30,749 bases of DNA from JBFMAP01 sp964632135 (GCA_964632135.1 CAZWEI010000007.1:1-30749), one strand, 5' to 3'. Counted from the stretch's first letter, positions 1 through 8,485 are shown. Notes: generated by a model from the sequence alone, not told the origin. Made by a program: numbers and translations.

Positions 1-44
1 AAAGCGGACATAAGTTCGACTAACATTTTAGGACAGAAGTCTGG

Positions 45-377
45 CTACGCTACAGTTACATAATAGTCCTCAAACGCTTTCAATTCTTTTCTGGTCTCTT
101 TTCCATCACTCAGTAAAATTATTGGAACATCCCAGCTTACGTACTGTCGTATGCTGTTAATCGCGAGCCAGAGCATCTCACCTTTGAAGCCGGTGATTGC
201 GAGGTCGTACGGCGTGCCCTTCGTTTTCATTCGGGCCATTTCCAAGAACCCGCATCCCTCCTCTGTGCCCATCTTCACGAGCACCTTCCTCCCTCTGCCG
301 CGCGCAATTTCGTCGACTCGCTTTCCCGTCTCCTCATCCACACCAAAGACGATTATCCGGTCTAACTTTCTCTCCAC
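45..377 (-). CDS. Receiver-like (CheY-fold-like) small orphan protein
   Basis: A 110-residue protein starting at GTG, which has a clear ribosome binding site (GAGGTG, 5 nt before the start). It follows the upstream receiver-like gene by 11 nt, so the two form an operon. The predicted strand/helix alternation is that of a receiver domain: strand RIIVFGVD, a helix, strand KVLVKMG, a helix, strand YDLAITGF, a helix, strand VPIILLSDG, a helix, strand YYVTV. The acidic pair after strand 1 is only partly kept (VDEE), and there is no Asp at the end of strand 3 where phosphorylation normally occurs. It ends directly after the fifth strand, so it is shorter than a full receiver. The fold is an inference from the pattern; the function is unknown. 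Confidence 0.7.
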   Translation of the reverse strand: MERKLDRIIVFGVDEETGKRVDEIARGRGRKVLVKMGTEEGCGFLEMARMKTKGTPYDLAITGFKGEMLWLAINSIRQYVSWDVPIILLSDGKETRKELKAFEDYYVTVA

Positions 378-388
378 AGGCTCACCTC

Positions 389-970
389 TTAAACAATCAT
401 GCCGTTCTTCATCTTTGCCCTCTCAGGGTTTCTGTAGCGAGAAATTGGAATTCGGCTGGTTCCTAATAGCACGTCGCGCCAATTCTGGAACTCGGGGTGA
501 TAGTTTCTCTCGCCGCCTGTCGTCTCCGTTCCTCTCCCACCAGCCGGGGTTCTTTCCCCCTTCATTGTGCCTCTGGCTTTTATACGCAACCGCGCGTATA
601 ACTTGGTTTTTAACTCGTTTTGTTGATCGGCATCAGTCAATTCATCGCTATCAAAGACTTCATGCACCCCAGTTACCCTTCCAGGGAAGATGCTCATTAT
701 TCCGCGAGGAGTCATTGTCCAATGTGACGAGCCCCACATACAACCGACGTGCTCGTTCAATTCAGCAAGGCTCATCTCGCCTCCAACATAGCTAATAAGA
801 AGTTTAAACATCCGACCCTCTCGTTTTGCCTGTTCTATCTTCCTGCCTACATCCTCGCGAGTTACTGCTTCCACAATTTCCACGCCCGTGTCTTTTAGTA
901 GATTTTTAACCACTTCCCTACAACTCTCACTTATAGAGTAGAGAAGCACATGGTTCTTATCTGAGTCCAT
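389..970 (-). CDS. Degenerate receiver-like orphan protein with C-terminal tail
   Basis: A 193-residue protein, ATG start, with GGGGTGG 4 nt upstream. Residues 1-120 look like a degenerate response-regulator receiver: strand HVLLYSIS, helix, strand VEIVEAVT, helix, strand KLLISYVGG, helix, strand IMSIFPG. The Asp residues needed for Mg binding and phosphorylation are absent at the expected places. The tail (about 125-193) is basic, rich in Gly, Thr, Arg and Glu, and probably disordered. It is the first gene of an operon with the short receiver-like gene downstream, and has a good TATA box and a 20-nt motif shared with two other orphan genes in the window. I do not recognise a named family. 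A signal-independent protein-protein interaction module is possible but unproven. Confidence 0.7.
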   Translation of the reverse strand: MDSDKNHVLLYSISESCREVVKNLLKDTGVEIVEAVTREDVGRKIEQAKREGRMFKLLISYVGGEMSLAELNEHVGCMWGSSHWTMTPRGIMSIFPGRVTGVHEVFDSDELTDADQQNELKTKLYARLRIKARGTMKGERTPAGGRGTETTGGERNYHPEFQNWRDVLLGTSRIPISRYRNPERAKMKNGMIV

Positions 971-990
971 AACTCCACCCCGTAAACCTC

Positions 991-1010
991 AAGAATTAGT
1001 ACTACTTTAT
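991..1010 (-). promoter_or_regulatory. Shared orphan-gene motif, copy 1
   Basis: On the coding strand this reads ATAAAGTAGTACTAATTCTT. Fourteen of 20 positions are identical in two other upstream regions (11773-11792 and 29671-29690). It lies 20 nt before the ATG of the 193-residue receiver-like gene and about 10 nt downstream of a good TATA box (1021-1030). If that TATA box is used, the motif spans the transcription start and 5' leader. Otherwise its own ATAAAGTA could be the TATA element. Confidence 0.6.
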
Positions 1011-1020
1011 GCCGTTTCTG

Positions 1021-1030
1021 CTTTTTATAC
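1021..1030 (-). promoter_or_regulatory. TATA box for the two-gene receiver-like operon
   Basis: GTATAAAAAG on the minus strand, a near-ideal archaeal TATA box about 50 nt upstream of the ATG at 970. Transcription would start near 1000, leaving a leader that contains the strong ribosome binding site. Confidence 0.55.
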
Positions 1031-1041
1031 GTTTGCCCGCG

Positions 1042-1410
1042 CTACTTGCCGGGCTGCTCGCACCTGAGGTGCGCCTTCTTCTCCTCGCGCGTAGAGATCG
1101 CGCCGTCCTTTCCGTACCCGTACGCGACGAGCTTAATCATGTACGTGTCAGGGTACGTGCGCGCGCCTGCGTACACCTTGCATTTCCCAACGCGCGTCTC
1201 GCCTGGCCCGATGATGCCGATGCGGAGCCTTCCCTTGCCGAGCTCGCGGTCAGACGCGAGCGACAGCGCGTCCGGAACGATCACGTCGCACTCGGTCCAC
1301 GAGGCAGTGTCGCTCGTGTTCTCAATCTCTATGGTGAGTTCAGCCTCGTTTCGAATGTAGGCGTTCAAGCGAATCGGGTAAAATGAGGAGGATACGCGAA
1401 GACCGGCCAT
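1042..1410 (-). CDS. Small Ig-like beta-sandwich protein
   Basis: A 122-residue protein starting MAGLRVSSSF. It has no signal peptide or membrane segment. It is beta-rich, with a pattern seen in CARDB/NEW3-type immunoglobulin-like domains: AELTIEIENTSD followed by WTECDVIVPDALSLA, then IGIIGPGETRVGKCKVYAG and a final strand TYMIKLVAYGYG. Such domains usually mediate binding rather than catalysis. No neighbour gives a clear clue: it is divergent from the winged-helix and helicase genes, with 136 nt between them. The fold call is an inference from the pattern of hydrophobic strands and Gly/Pro turns; the function is unknown. Confidence 0.6.
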   Translation of the reverse strand: MAGLRVSSSFYPIRLNAYIRNEAELTIEIENTSDTASWTECDVIVPDALSLASDRELGKGRLRIGIIGPGETRVGKCKVYAGARTYPDTYMIKLVAYGYGKDGAISTREEKKAHLRCEQPGK

Positions 1411-1546
1411 TTACAACACCAACACAAACAACACTCGCACGACACGCGCGTCAAATACGAACGCGCGCCTCACGAACCACCAACACCAACAAACTGCTAC
1501 CTATTGCGACGCGATTCTTTTTAACTTTACTGTCGCTTATTTGTGC

Positions 1547-2017
1547 ATGCGAATCCCTGAGGCCGAGCTCATACGCGGCGAGATTACACTGCGCGAACTG
1601 GGGCTGCCGAACGACGTGAGGATGACGAAGAAGTCGTTGATAAGGTGGCTCGCGCTCTCGGCAGGATTCATCTCCCCGAACGAGTCGCGGAGGACGATGC
1701 TCGAGCTTCTCGAGGCGATGCTCTACTTCACGTACGCGCGCGGCGCGGACCCGGATATTCACGAGATAGTCGAGAGGATAAGCACGGCAGGCGGGAAAAC
1801 GAATGAGAAGGCACTCCGGTATCACCTCCTCCAATTAAGGCGCGCGGGTTTTCTCGAGCGCGTGAAAGGAAGGTATAGGTTTGTAGTCGCGCCGACCGCT
1901 GAAAAGGGGGATCTCACTGCATCGTTCGAACACGTGTGCAGGGCGCGCGCCGAGGCTCCGCTTCCGAAAATAAAAGACGCGCTGAAAAGCCTGAAAGGGA
2001 TGTACAAAAAGGAGTAA
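1547..2017 (+). CDS. Winged-helix domain protein upstream of Lhr helicase
   Basis: A 156-residue soluble protein. I chose the ATG at 1547 over the TTG two codons earlier. It has no ribosome binding site, but a T/A-rich box (TTTTTAAC near 1518-1525) lies about 25 nt upstream, so the mRNA is probably leaderless. The middle part (residues about 70-115) reads as a winged helix: NEKALRYHLLQLRRAGFLERV with a following beta-wing GRYRFV. The N-terminus holds a further helical segment. It lies 4 nt upstream of the Lhr helicase gene and is very likely cotranscribed, so a role in nucleic acid binding linked to the helicase is plausible. I do not recognise a named family. Confidence 0.7.
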   Translation: MRIPEAELIRGEITLRELGLPNDVRMTKKSLIRWLALSAGFISPNESRRTMLELLEAMLYFTYARGADPDIHEIVERISTAGGKTNEKALRYHLLQLRRAGFLERVKGRYRFVVAPTAEKGDLTASFEHVCRARAEAPLPKIKDALKSLKGMYKKE

Positions 2018-2021
2018 TTTT

Positions 2022-4790
2022 ATGGAGTTCAATCCTCGCCTAGCATCATTAATCTCCGAGCGTTTCGGGAAATTCACTGAGATTCAGGAGAAGGCGATGC
2101 CGGTCGTGGCTGGCGGGGCGAACGCGCTCATCCTAGCGCCCACTGGTTTCGGGAAAACCGAAGCCGCGCTGCTTCCGATACTGGACAAAATGTGCGGGGA
2201 AAAAGACGCGCGCGGGATAACCCTTCTTTACATCACGCCGCTGCGCGCGCTGAACAGGGACATGCTGAGGAGAATCACGTGGTGGTGCGAGAGACTTGGA
2301 ATATCGCATAGCGTCAGGCACGGCGATACTTCACAAAGCGAGAGGGCGAGGCAGGCCGCGCGGCCGCCGCAACTTCTCATAACAACACCGGAAACACTGC
2401 AGGCGATTCTTCCTGCGAAAAAAATCGGGGACGCGCTCCGCAATGTGAGATATGTCGTTGTTGACGAGACGCACGAGCTGTGCGAGGACGAAAGGGGCGC
2501 GCAGCTGAGCATTGCTCTCGAGAGGCTGCGCGGGAAATGCGCGCGTGAATTCCAGCGGATTGGTTTGAGTGCGACCGCAGGCTCGCCTGAAATCATCGCG
2601 AAATTTTTGTGCGGGGAGAGAAAATGCGAAATCATACAGACGAATGTTGCACGCGAGCTGAGTTTGCGGGTGGAGTGCCCCCGCCCGGTGAAAAAAGATG
2701 AGGAGCTGAGCGAGAAACTTTTTTTGGATGCGCCGGCTGTCGCGCGCCTCCGCCTTATGGATGAGTTGATTTCAAAACACAACTCCACGCTCGCGTTCGT
2801 GAACACGAGGCAGATTGCAGAGACGCTCGCCTCACGCCTGCTGAAATTGGAGAGTTCAATCGGCGTGCACCACGGCTCGCTTGCGCGCGAGGTGAGGATC
2901 GCAACAGAGGAAAAATTCAAGCGCGGGGATGTGAAGGGTTTAATCGCAACTTCATCGCTCGAACTCGGCATCGATATCGGCGACATTGATTTGGTGATTC
3001 AGTACATGTCCCCGAGGCAGGTTGGAAGACTGGTGCAGCGCGTGGGGAGGAGCGGGCACGCGGTCGAGAGGATTCCGAAAGGAGTCATCATCACGAGCGA
3101 TGCCGACGATGTTATTGAAGCGATTACAATAACAAGGCGCGCGCACGAGGGGAAATTGGAAGAAACGCGCGTGCATAAAAATGCGCTCGATGTGCTCGCG
3201 CACCAACTTGCAGGATTGGTGATGGATTCCGGAAGCGTGAAAGTAGCAGATGCGCACACAATAATAACGCGCGCTTTTCCATTCAGCACGCTTGCGCGCG
3301 AGCAGATAATTTCTGTTGCGCGACAGTTGCATTCCGAGAGAAATTTATGGTTCAACGCGGAAAGCGAAACGCTCGCGAAATCCGAAAATACGCGCGACTA
3401 TTATTACTCAAATTTGAGCACGATTCCGAGCGGGAGGAAATTCTTCGTGCGGAACGCGGTCACGAACTCAAACGTTTCCCTTCTTGACGAGGCGTTCGTC
3501 GCGAGTTACGTCGAGCCGCACAGCGTGTTCATAACAAAGGGCGTGCCCTGGAAAGTTCTCGACATCGGCGAGGACGAGATAATCGTGGAGCCTTCCGAGG
3601 ACCTGACCGCTGCGGTTCCTGACTGGGTCGGCGAGGAGATTCCAGTCCCTTTCGAGGTCGCGCAGGATGTCGGGAAATTGAGGAGGGAGATTAAAAACAA
3701 AAAAACAGAGGAGGTTGCGCGCGCATACAACGCATCTCACGAGGCGGTTGAAAAGGCAAAGCAAATACTCGAGAAGCAGCGCGTTATTCCTGATGAAAAA
3801 ACCATTTTCATTGAGAGTTGCGAGGACATAGTGGTTATACACATCTGCGGGGGAAGTCTGCTGAACAACACGCTCGGCCGCGCGCTTTCCTTTCTTCTCA
3901 CGTCGAAATTCGGCCAGAGCGTGCGCGCGGAAATTGATCCATACAGGATTATTTTACAACTGCCGCATCCGGTGCGCGCGGAAGAGATAAAGAAACTCCT
4001 TTTTGCTCTCAAACCGGAAAGCGTGCGTTCGCTTCTCAAACAGAGCATCGCCTCGTCGTCCCTTTTCAAATACAAATTTTTGCACGTGGCGCGGCTTTTC
4101 GGACTGATTTCTCGAAACGTGAAATTAACGATAAACATAAAGCGCGTGATTGAAAGGATGCGAGGCTCGCCGATTTACGAGGAGACGATGAGGGAAATTA
4201 TGCATGATTACGTGGACGTTGAGAGATGCGAGGAAATTCTGCGCGAGATTGCGCACGGGGAGTTGAACGTTCATTTTGCCGACGTGGACGAGCCGACCCC
4301 GCTCGGAAGAATCGGGCTCACAAAAATCTCGAGCGCGTCCGAACTCATCGCGCCCATAGAGCCACGCTCTGAAATCCTGAAGGCGTTCAAGAACCAGATT
4401 CTCTCGAAGCGCGCGAAGTTTATATGCACGTACTGCGGGAAAATAATGTACCGCGTGCTCCGCGAATTGCCGAGCAAGATAACGTGCGAGAACTGCGGGA
4501 GCAGCATGGTCGCGCTCGTGGAGAGAAGGGAAAAGGAAAAGCAAGCGGGTGCGAAAGAGAAGGAGCGCGAGAAGGGAAAAGCAAGAGTGCGGAAAGAATT
4601 TCTGCGCTCGGCGAGCCTCGTGGATGCGTATGGACGGAGGGCGGTTTTCGCGATGTCCGTTTATGGGGTTGGGACGGAGACCGCTGCGCGCGTCCTATTG
4701 CATGTGCATCCCAGCGAGGAGCTCCTGTTCGTGGACCTGCTCGAGGCGCAGAAACAGTTCATACGCACGCGGAGATACTGGAAAGCCTGA
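2022..4790 (+). CDS. lhr: Lhr-type superfamily 2 ATP-dependent helicase
   Basis: 922 residues. The N-terminal two RecA domains carry Walker A APTGFGKTE (about 40-47), the DETH box (149-152), SAT motif III (184-186), the strand-exchange motif SSLELGIDIGD (about 312-322) and motif VI QRVGRSGH (about 340-347). The GID and VGRSGH sequences mark the Lhr family of 3'-5' helicases acting on DNA:RNA hybrids and branched DNA in repair. A winged-helix and DUF4145-like core region follows. Near residues 802-825 two CxxC pairs (CTYC, CENC) form a zinc ribbon, then a highly charged Lys/Glu stretch precedes the C-terminal segment. An upstream AAAAAGGAG supports the ATG at 2022. The stop overlaps the dtdA start, so helicase and deacylase are translationally coupled. 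Confidence 0.93.
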   Translation: MEFNPRLASLISERFGKFTEIQEKAMPVVAGGANALILAPTGFGKTEAALLPILDKMCGEKDARGITLLYITPLRALNRDMLRRITWWCERLGISHSVRHGDTSQSERARQAARPPQLLITTPETLQAILPAKKIGDALRNVRYVVVDETHELCEDERGAQLSIALERLRGKCAREFQRIGLSATAGSPEIIAKFLCGERKCEIIQTNVARELSLRVECPRPVKKDEELSEKLFLDAPAVARLRLMDELISKHNSTLAFVNTRQIAETLASRLLKLESSIGVHHGSLAREVRIATEEKFKRGDVKGLIATSSLELGIDIGDIDLVIQYMSPRQVGRLVQRVGRSGHAVERIPKGVIITSDADDVIEAITITRRAHEGKLEETRVHKNALDVLAHQLAGLVMDSGSVKVADAHTIITRAFPFSTLAREQIISVARQLHSERNLWFNAESETLAKSENTRDYYYSNLSTIPSGRKFFVRNAVTNSNVSLLDEAFVASYVEPHSVFITKGVPWKVLDIGEDEIIVEPSEDLTAAVPDWVGEEIPVPFEVAQDVGKLRREIKNKKTEEVARAYNASHEAVEKAKQILEKQRVIPDEKTIFIESCEDIVVIHICGGSLLNNTLGRALSFLLTSKFGQSVRAEIDPYRIILQLPHPVRAEEIKKLLFALKPESVRSLLKQSIASSSLFKYKFLHVARLFGLISRNVKLTINIKRVIERMRGSPIYEETMREIMHDYVDVERCEEILREIAHGELNVHFADVDEPTPLGRIGLTKISSASELIAPIEPRSEILKAFKNQILSKRAKFICTYCGKIMYRVLRELPSKITCENCGSSMVALVERREKEKQAGAKEKEREKGKARVRKEFLRSASLVDAYGRRAVFAMSVYGVGTETAARVLLHVHPSEELLFVDLLEAQKQFIRTRRYWKA

Positions 4791-5659
4791 TGGGGATACA
4801 AATGCCGACAATAGTTTTTTCATCACAGTGTCTTGCAGGAAAAAACATCGCCGAGAGATTGATACGCGGGCACGGGTTTGAGAAGAGCGATAGCATTTCT
4901 GGCTTCAATGCCTGGGCGCGCGGAGAAATTTTGATGGTAGAAATTGACACGCGGCTGGTTTATGCTGATTTTTTGGACGAGAAAATAAACACGGACCTCT
5001 TCATTTTTGCGAGCACGCACAGGAGCGAGTCCGGCATTCCATGCCTAACCGCGCACACGCCAGGGAACTGGGGACGCGCGGACCTCGGAGGCGCGCCCAG
5101 GACGCTCGCGCGCGCTGCCCCAAATCTGCTGAAGCGCGTCCTGCAAAAAACAAATGCGCGCGCGCAGGAAGAAAAATTGGGGTGGACGGTGTGCGCGGAA
5201 GTTACGCATCACGGCCCGACCCTCAACACCCCCTCGCTGTTCGTGGAGATCGGGAGCACCGAGAACGAGTGGAAAAATGAAACTGCCGGGCGGATTGTTG
5301 CGGATTCGATAATGCACGCACTTGACGATGACACACGTTTTGATTGCGCAATTTTTGAGGAGCAAAAATGCGCATTTGCGCGGCAAGCTTCGAGCTCCGC
5401 TCGAAGATGCCCATTTTTCGCGAAGCGAAAAATTGGGAGCGCAAATTGCGCGTTTGGAGTTGGAGGTACGCACTACGCGCCCGCGTTCACGAAAATAATT
5501 CTCGAGAGCGAGATTGCGCTTGGCCACATACTTCCGAAATACGGCGTGGATGGCGTGGATGTTGATGTTTTCAGGCAGGGGATTGAAAAGAGCACCGAGC
5601 GCACGGGTTTCGTTCTGCTTGACTGGAAGGGGATGAACAAGGAGCAGAGAGAGAAATAA
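4790..5659 (+). CDS. dtdA: D-aminoacyl-tRNA deacylase (GEK1/DtdA type)
   Basis: Hydrolyses D-amino acids from mischarged tRNAs, protecting translation. Family signatures are ASTHRSESGIPCLTAHTPGNWG in the N-terminal half (residues about 74-95; catalytic zinc-binding region), AEVTHHGPT, FVEIGSTENEW and GGTHYAPAFTKI near the C-terminus. The start overlaps the helicase stop (TGATG at 4788-4792). A second ATG at 4802 (MPTIVFSS) is an alternative and may fit the family N-terminus better. The protein is 289 residues, slightly long for the family. The excess is explained by a 26-codon in-frame insertion (residues 194-219) just before the GVGGTHYAP motif. This insertion is palindromic at DNA level and flanked by a near-perfect 10-bp direct repeat. 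It adds a basic, Ser/Ala/Cys-rich loop and leaves all recognised motifs intact. Confidence 0.92.
   Translation: MGIQMPTIVFSSQCLAGKNIAERLIRGHGFEKSDSISGFNAWARGEILMVEIDTRLVYADFLDEKINTDLFIFASTHRSESGIPCLTAHTPGNWGRADLGGAPRTLARAAPNLLKRVLQKTNARAQEEKLGWTVCAEVTHHGPTLNTPSLFVEIGSTENEWKNETAGRIVADSIMHALDDDTRFDCAIFEEQKCAFARQASSSARRCPFFAKRKIGSANCAFGVGGTHYAPAFTKIILESEIALGHILPKYGVDGVDVDVFRQGIEKSTERTGFVLLDWKGMNKEQREK
5369..5456 (+). repeat. In-frame palindromic insertion inside dtdA
   Basis: TGCGCATTTG (5369-5378) recurs as TGCGCGTTTG (5447-5456), 9 of 10 bases identical and 78 nt apart, exactly 26 codons in frame. Both copies encode Cys-Ala-Phe. Between them lie an outer stem ATTTGCGC (5374-5381) with GCGCAAAT (5439-5446), a perfect hairpin CTTCGAGC/GCTCGAAG (5388-5395 and 5399-5406, 3-nt loop), and a second hairpin ATTTTTCGC/GCGAAAAAT (5413-5421 and 5425-5433, GAA loop) that extends by GGG:CCC past one bulged T. 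Together they form a three-way junction. This looks like a small palindromic mobile element with a target duplication, similar in logic to the in-gene palindromic elements of Rickettsia. No second copy was seen in the window. Confidence 0.7.
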
Positions 5660-5661
5660 TT

Positions 5662-5679
5662 CATCTCGCGGATGAGATG
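5662..5679. terminator. Possible hairpin between convergent genes
   Basis: CATCTC and GAGATG are 6-bp inverted arms around a 6-nt loop, just after the dtdA stop and before the convergent membrane-protein gene. There is no clear T-run, so the terminator role is weak. Confidence 0.25.
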
Positions 5680-5713
5680 GGCGTCAAGTGGAGAAAGACT
5701 TCCGAGTTCTAAC

Positions 5714-6112
5714 CTATTCCTTCTTAGCCGGCAGCACGCGCTCAATCTGCGTTTTCAAATTCATCAGGACGCGCGCCCTTCCCCTCGGTTTCTGTTTTTC
5801 CGTCGCCAATTTGCTCATCTTGAACATCTTGAAATACCCATACGCGAGGAACAGCATGAACACGAACGCGAACAGCTCGTGCACGAACTCGCTGAGCATC
5901 GGGGTCCAGTCCGGGTTGAACGTGGCGAGATAGCCTTCTCCGAGAAACCCGAATATGAACGAGATGAGGAGCGCGGCAACGCCTATTATCATGAAGATGT
6001 TGAAGCGCGCGAACTTCCAACGGAGATAGAACAGGACAAGGCTCGCGAGCGTGAACGCCGCTAGAAACACGTTTATTATCTTGAGCGTCATCACGTCCTG
6101 CTCTACAACCAT
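5714..6112 (-). CDS. Small membrane protein, three predicted TM helices
   Basis: 132 residues with three hydrophobic segments at about 11-30, 38-60 and 75-95, followed by a basic cytosolic tail (KQKPRGRARVLMNLK). The ATG at 6112 follows GATGGTG. A TATA-like GAATAAATACC lies about 45 nt upstream, so it probably has its own promoter. The second loop is acidic with aromatic residues (GEGYLATFNPDWTPM) and precedes a helix containing SEFVHELFAF. I do not recognise a family. Its neighbour on the same strand is a PrsW-like protease, about 65 nt away, which gives no firm functional link. Confidence 0.65.
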   Translation of the reverse strand: MVVEQDVMTLKIINVFLAAFTLASLVLFYLRWKFARFNIFMIIGVAALLISFIFGFLGEGYLATFNPDWTPMLSEFVHELFAFVFMLFLAYGYFKMFKMSKLATEKQKPRGRARVLMNLKTQIERVLPAKKE

Positions 6113-6178
6113 GCAAACACCATCGGCACTGATACGTGCGCGCGTGCGGTATTTATTCCTTTGTTTTGCCCGAGCGTT

Positions 6179-7183
6179 TCAATTGCTTTTGAAAAGCGCG
6201 TATATGAACCCGAGTGTGAGCAGCAGCATGTATGGCTCCCTGAACAGCGTAAGCTCAGGTATGACGAGCGTCGCATTGAACGCGGAATGGAGCGCGACGG
6301 AAATTAAAAGCCCGAGCGCGGTCCTCGTCATCGCGTCCTGCTCCCTCGCCTTCCCGAGAAGAGCGCCAGTCGCGGAGGTGAAGAACCCGTGCCCGAGGGT
6401 CGCGAACACCGCGCGGTACACGAGAACGTGCGCCCAGCTGGAGATTCCGAGCGCGAAAGGGCTCGCGACGGACGTGAAGTAAAGCCAGCTCTCAACCGCG
6501 GAGAAGCCGATTCCGATGCAGAACCCGTAAAACAGCCCGAGCCTCGTGCCGCCGATTCCGCCCCTCTGCCTGAGCGCGACGAGCCCGAATCCCTTCACGA
6601 ACTCCTCGAATACCGGCGCGAGCACGACCGCGAGCATCAGGCTCACGTTGGACTGCCCCATAAACGTCCCGATTGAGCGCGAGTATACGAAATTCATCGA
6701 GAGCGCCACGCCGCTCGCGAAAACGCCCCAGAGCGCGAGCGTGACTGCGCGCGCGAGCATGCCCTTTTTGTATATGTTCGCGATGAACGCAGCTATCAAA
6801 AGCACGGCGAGCGGAAGGAACGCGCCGATTGCGCCGATCAGGAAAACGAGCGAGCTCGCCTTCTGGCTCACGCCAAGGGGCTGGGCCGTGAACGAGAGGG
6901 AGACGACGAGAAACCCACACAGTATCTCGAAAGCCCAGAACCAGCCGTCTGTTAGAATGCTCGCGTTTTTCGGAATCCCGCGGGCAGCGCGCGTCTCCTG
7001 CACGAAAAGGATCGCAATCACGAACAGGTACAGCAGCACGAGCAGCAGCGCTTCCACGTAGGACAGCAAGTTCGTCAGACCAAGGTATACGTCCTCTGGC
7101 GACTCCTCCTGCGCGCGCACAAGAAGGGCGAAAAGCAGAGTGAACAAGATAGCAAATATGCACGCCCTCATTCCATTTCCCAT
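6179..7183 (-). CDS. PrsW-like intramembrane metalloprotease
   Basis: 334 residues from the ATG at 7183 (MGNGMRACIF). An alternative ATG lies four codons further on. A TATA-like CATATACGC about 27 nt upstream argues for a short or absent leader. Residues 5-20 could be a signal or first TM helix, and about eight membrane segments follow. The C-terminal half has the PrsW/glutamic-type membrane protease motifs in order: APVFEEFVKGFG (the EE pair), FYGFCIGIGFSAVESW (second conserved Glu), ATLGHGFFTSATG (His) and ALHSAFNA (His). In bacteria PrsW cleaves anti-sigma factors. In archaea the substrates are unknown. The gene ends 65 nt before the small membrane protein and lies downstream of nre on the same strand. 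Confidence 0.8.
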   Translation of the reverse strand: MGNGMRACIFAILFTLLFALLVRAQEESPEDVYLGLTNLLSYVEALLLVLLYLFVIAILFVQETRAARGIPKNASILTDGWFWAFEILCGFLVVSLSFTAQPLGVSQKASSLVFLIGAIGAFLPLAVLLIAAFIANIYKKGMLARAVTLALWGVFASGVALSMNFVYSRSIGTFMGQSNVSLMLAVVLAPVFEEFVKGFGLVALRQRGGIGGTRLGLFYGFCIGIGFSAVESWLYFTSVASPFALGISSWAHVLVYRAVFATLGHGFFTSATGALLGKAREQDAMTRTALGLLISVALHSAFNATLVIPELTLFREPYMLLLTLGFIYALFKSN

Positions 7184-7256
7184 TGAATCACGCACGCTGG
7201 CCGCGTATATGCTGGCTCGCCTCGGGTATAAAAATGGATATGATTGCTCTTGGCTT

Positions 7257-8447
7257 TCAGAACTCACTGATTCTCCTCTGCGCGAGTATCCTGCTTTTCT
7301 TCACGTATTCCTTCATCGGGATTCTGAGGCGCGCGGAGATGTCGACCAGCGCCTCCTCTAGGGTCGCGAACTTTCTTTCCCTATTCATGAACGCGTGGCG
7401 GACGTTCTCCCTGACCTCCCAGACGCCGACCGGAAGCATGTAGCCCTCGTATATCTCGCGGAAGACGACTGCGCGCGCCTGCCGCCTCATCCTGTCGAGT
7501 GCCTCGACAACGCCAATCCTGCCAGCGTAGTATCCGCCTCCCTCGCTCTCCGCGTAATCGCTCCTTCCCCAATATCCCTCGTATTCCTCGGATATGTGCG
7601 TCGTCTTCGCGCCACCGCTCCACACGGTTCCTGGCGCCCATGCCTCGAACTGCTCGAACTCCCACGCGCCCGGCATCAGAAGGATTTCGAAATGGTTGTA
7701 CAAATATTCATTCGAAAACACCGCGAATTCGCTTATCTGCGGATGCTCGCGCACGCGCTTCATCCTTTCCTTTGCGACCATGTCGTCGAGCGCGGTTATG
7801 CTCCAGCGCGTGGGAACCATCCTCCTGTTTTTTCCAAGCACGCCAGAGGAGAGGAGTTTTGAGAGATAATACACATCGAAGCCGTGCGAGGTCAGTTCGC
7901 TTATCGCTTCCACGGCCTTTAACTTCTCATTAACAACCTCGTCTATTTTTTTTGGGATGGCGGGGTTCTCGCACACGCGGAAATCATTCAGCATCGCTGA
8001 AGGGCCCATCGGCTGCGTGACCGGCGAGAAGCTCATGCGGAATACCGGCCTGTTCGCGAAATTTACCTCGACGTCAACCGGCTTCACCGAAAGCACGACC
8101 TCCTGCGCCTTCTCGAGAAGGCGCGAGCCCTCGCGCACGTTCTGCTTTTTCTTTCCACGCACAAGAGAGGAGCGGTATTTTATGATTTCGTTGAACCCAA
8201 GCCCGTACCACTGCGAGGGGTCGTCAATCGGACCTCCCTCTAAGCCGACAGTCGGGCCCCAGGAAACGTCAGGATACCCGAACCTGCCCACAAAAACGCT
8301 TGGCGGGGAAGGACCAAAAACAGACGTACCCACCTTTTCCTGCATCGGAAGCTGTATGCGCATCTTCTCGAGAATAGGGCAGGTCTTAAGCCCGCAGAGC
8401 ATCCGTCCTCCCTTACAAATTACGCACAATCCCTTGCCCGGTCCCAT
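7257..8447 (-). CDS. nreA: Archaeal DNA repair protein Nre (NreA-like)
   Basis: 396 residues. The N-terminus carries a zinc-finger-like cluster with Cys at 8, 11, 18 and 23 (CVICKGGRMLC, then KTC). Conserved Nre sequences follow: SPPSVFVGRFGYPDVSWGP, DDPSQWYGLGFNEII and YYAGRIGVVEALDRM. Nre is a conserved archaeal protein needed for resistance to DNA-damaging agents in haloarchaea and binds PCNA through a C-terminal PIP motif. Here the protein ends QRRISEF, a minimal version (Q, then Ile, then Phe) with the last aromatic at the very end. The gene is divergent from DUF63, with a short AT-rich spacer containing both promoters. The PrsW-like gene follows after about 75 nt. Confidence 0.9.
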   Translation of the reverse strand: MGPGKGLCVICKGGRMLCGLKTCPILEKMRIQLPMQEKVGTSVFGPSPPSVFVGRFGYPDVSWGPTVGLEGGPIDDPSQWYGLGFNEIIKYRSSLVRGKKKQNVREGSRLLEKAQEVVLSVKPVDVEVNFANRPVFRMSFSPVTQPMGPSAMLNDFRVCENPAIPKKIDEVVNEKLKAVEAISELTSHGFDVYYLSKLLSSGVLGKNRRMVPTRWSITALDDMVAKERMKRVREHPQISEFAVFSNEYLYNHFEILLMPGAWEFEQFEAWAPGTVWSGGAKTTHISEEYEGYWGRSDYAESEGGGYYAGRIGVVEALDRMRRQARAVVFREIYEGYMLPVGVWEVRENVRHAFMNRERKFATLEEALVDISARLRIPMKEYVKKSRILAQRRISEF

Positions 8448-8485
8448 CTTATCACTATTAATAATTTTGTGCGGAAAGAAGGTTT

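Noticed and set aside
4424..5659. A 411-codon plus-strand frame that includes dtdA
   Set aside because: The upstream 120 codons are a shadow of the helicase gene in another frame. The real start is at the TGATG overlap (4790) or 4802.
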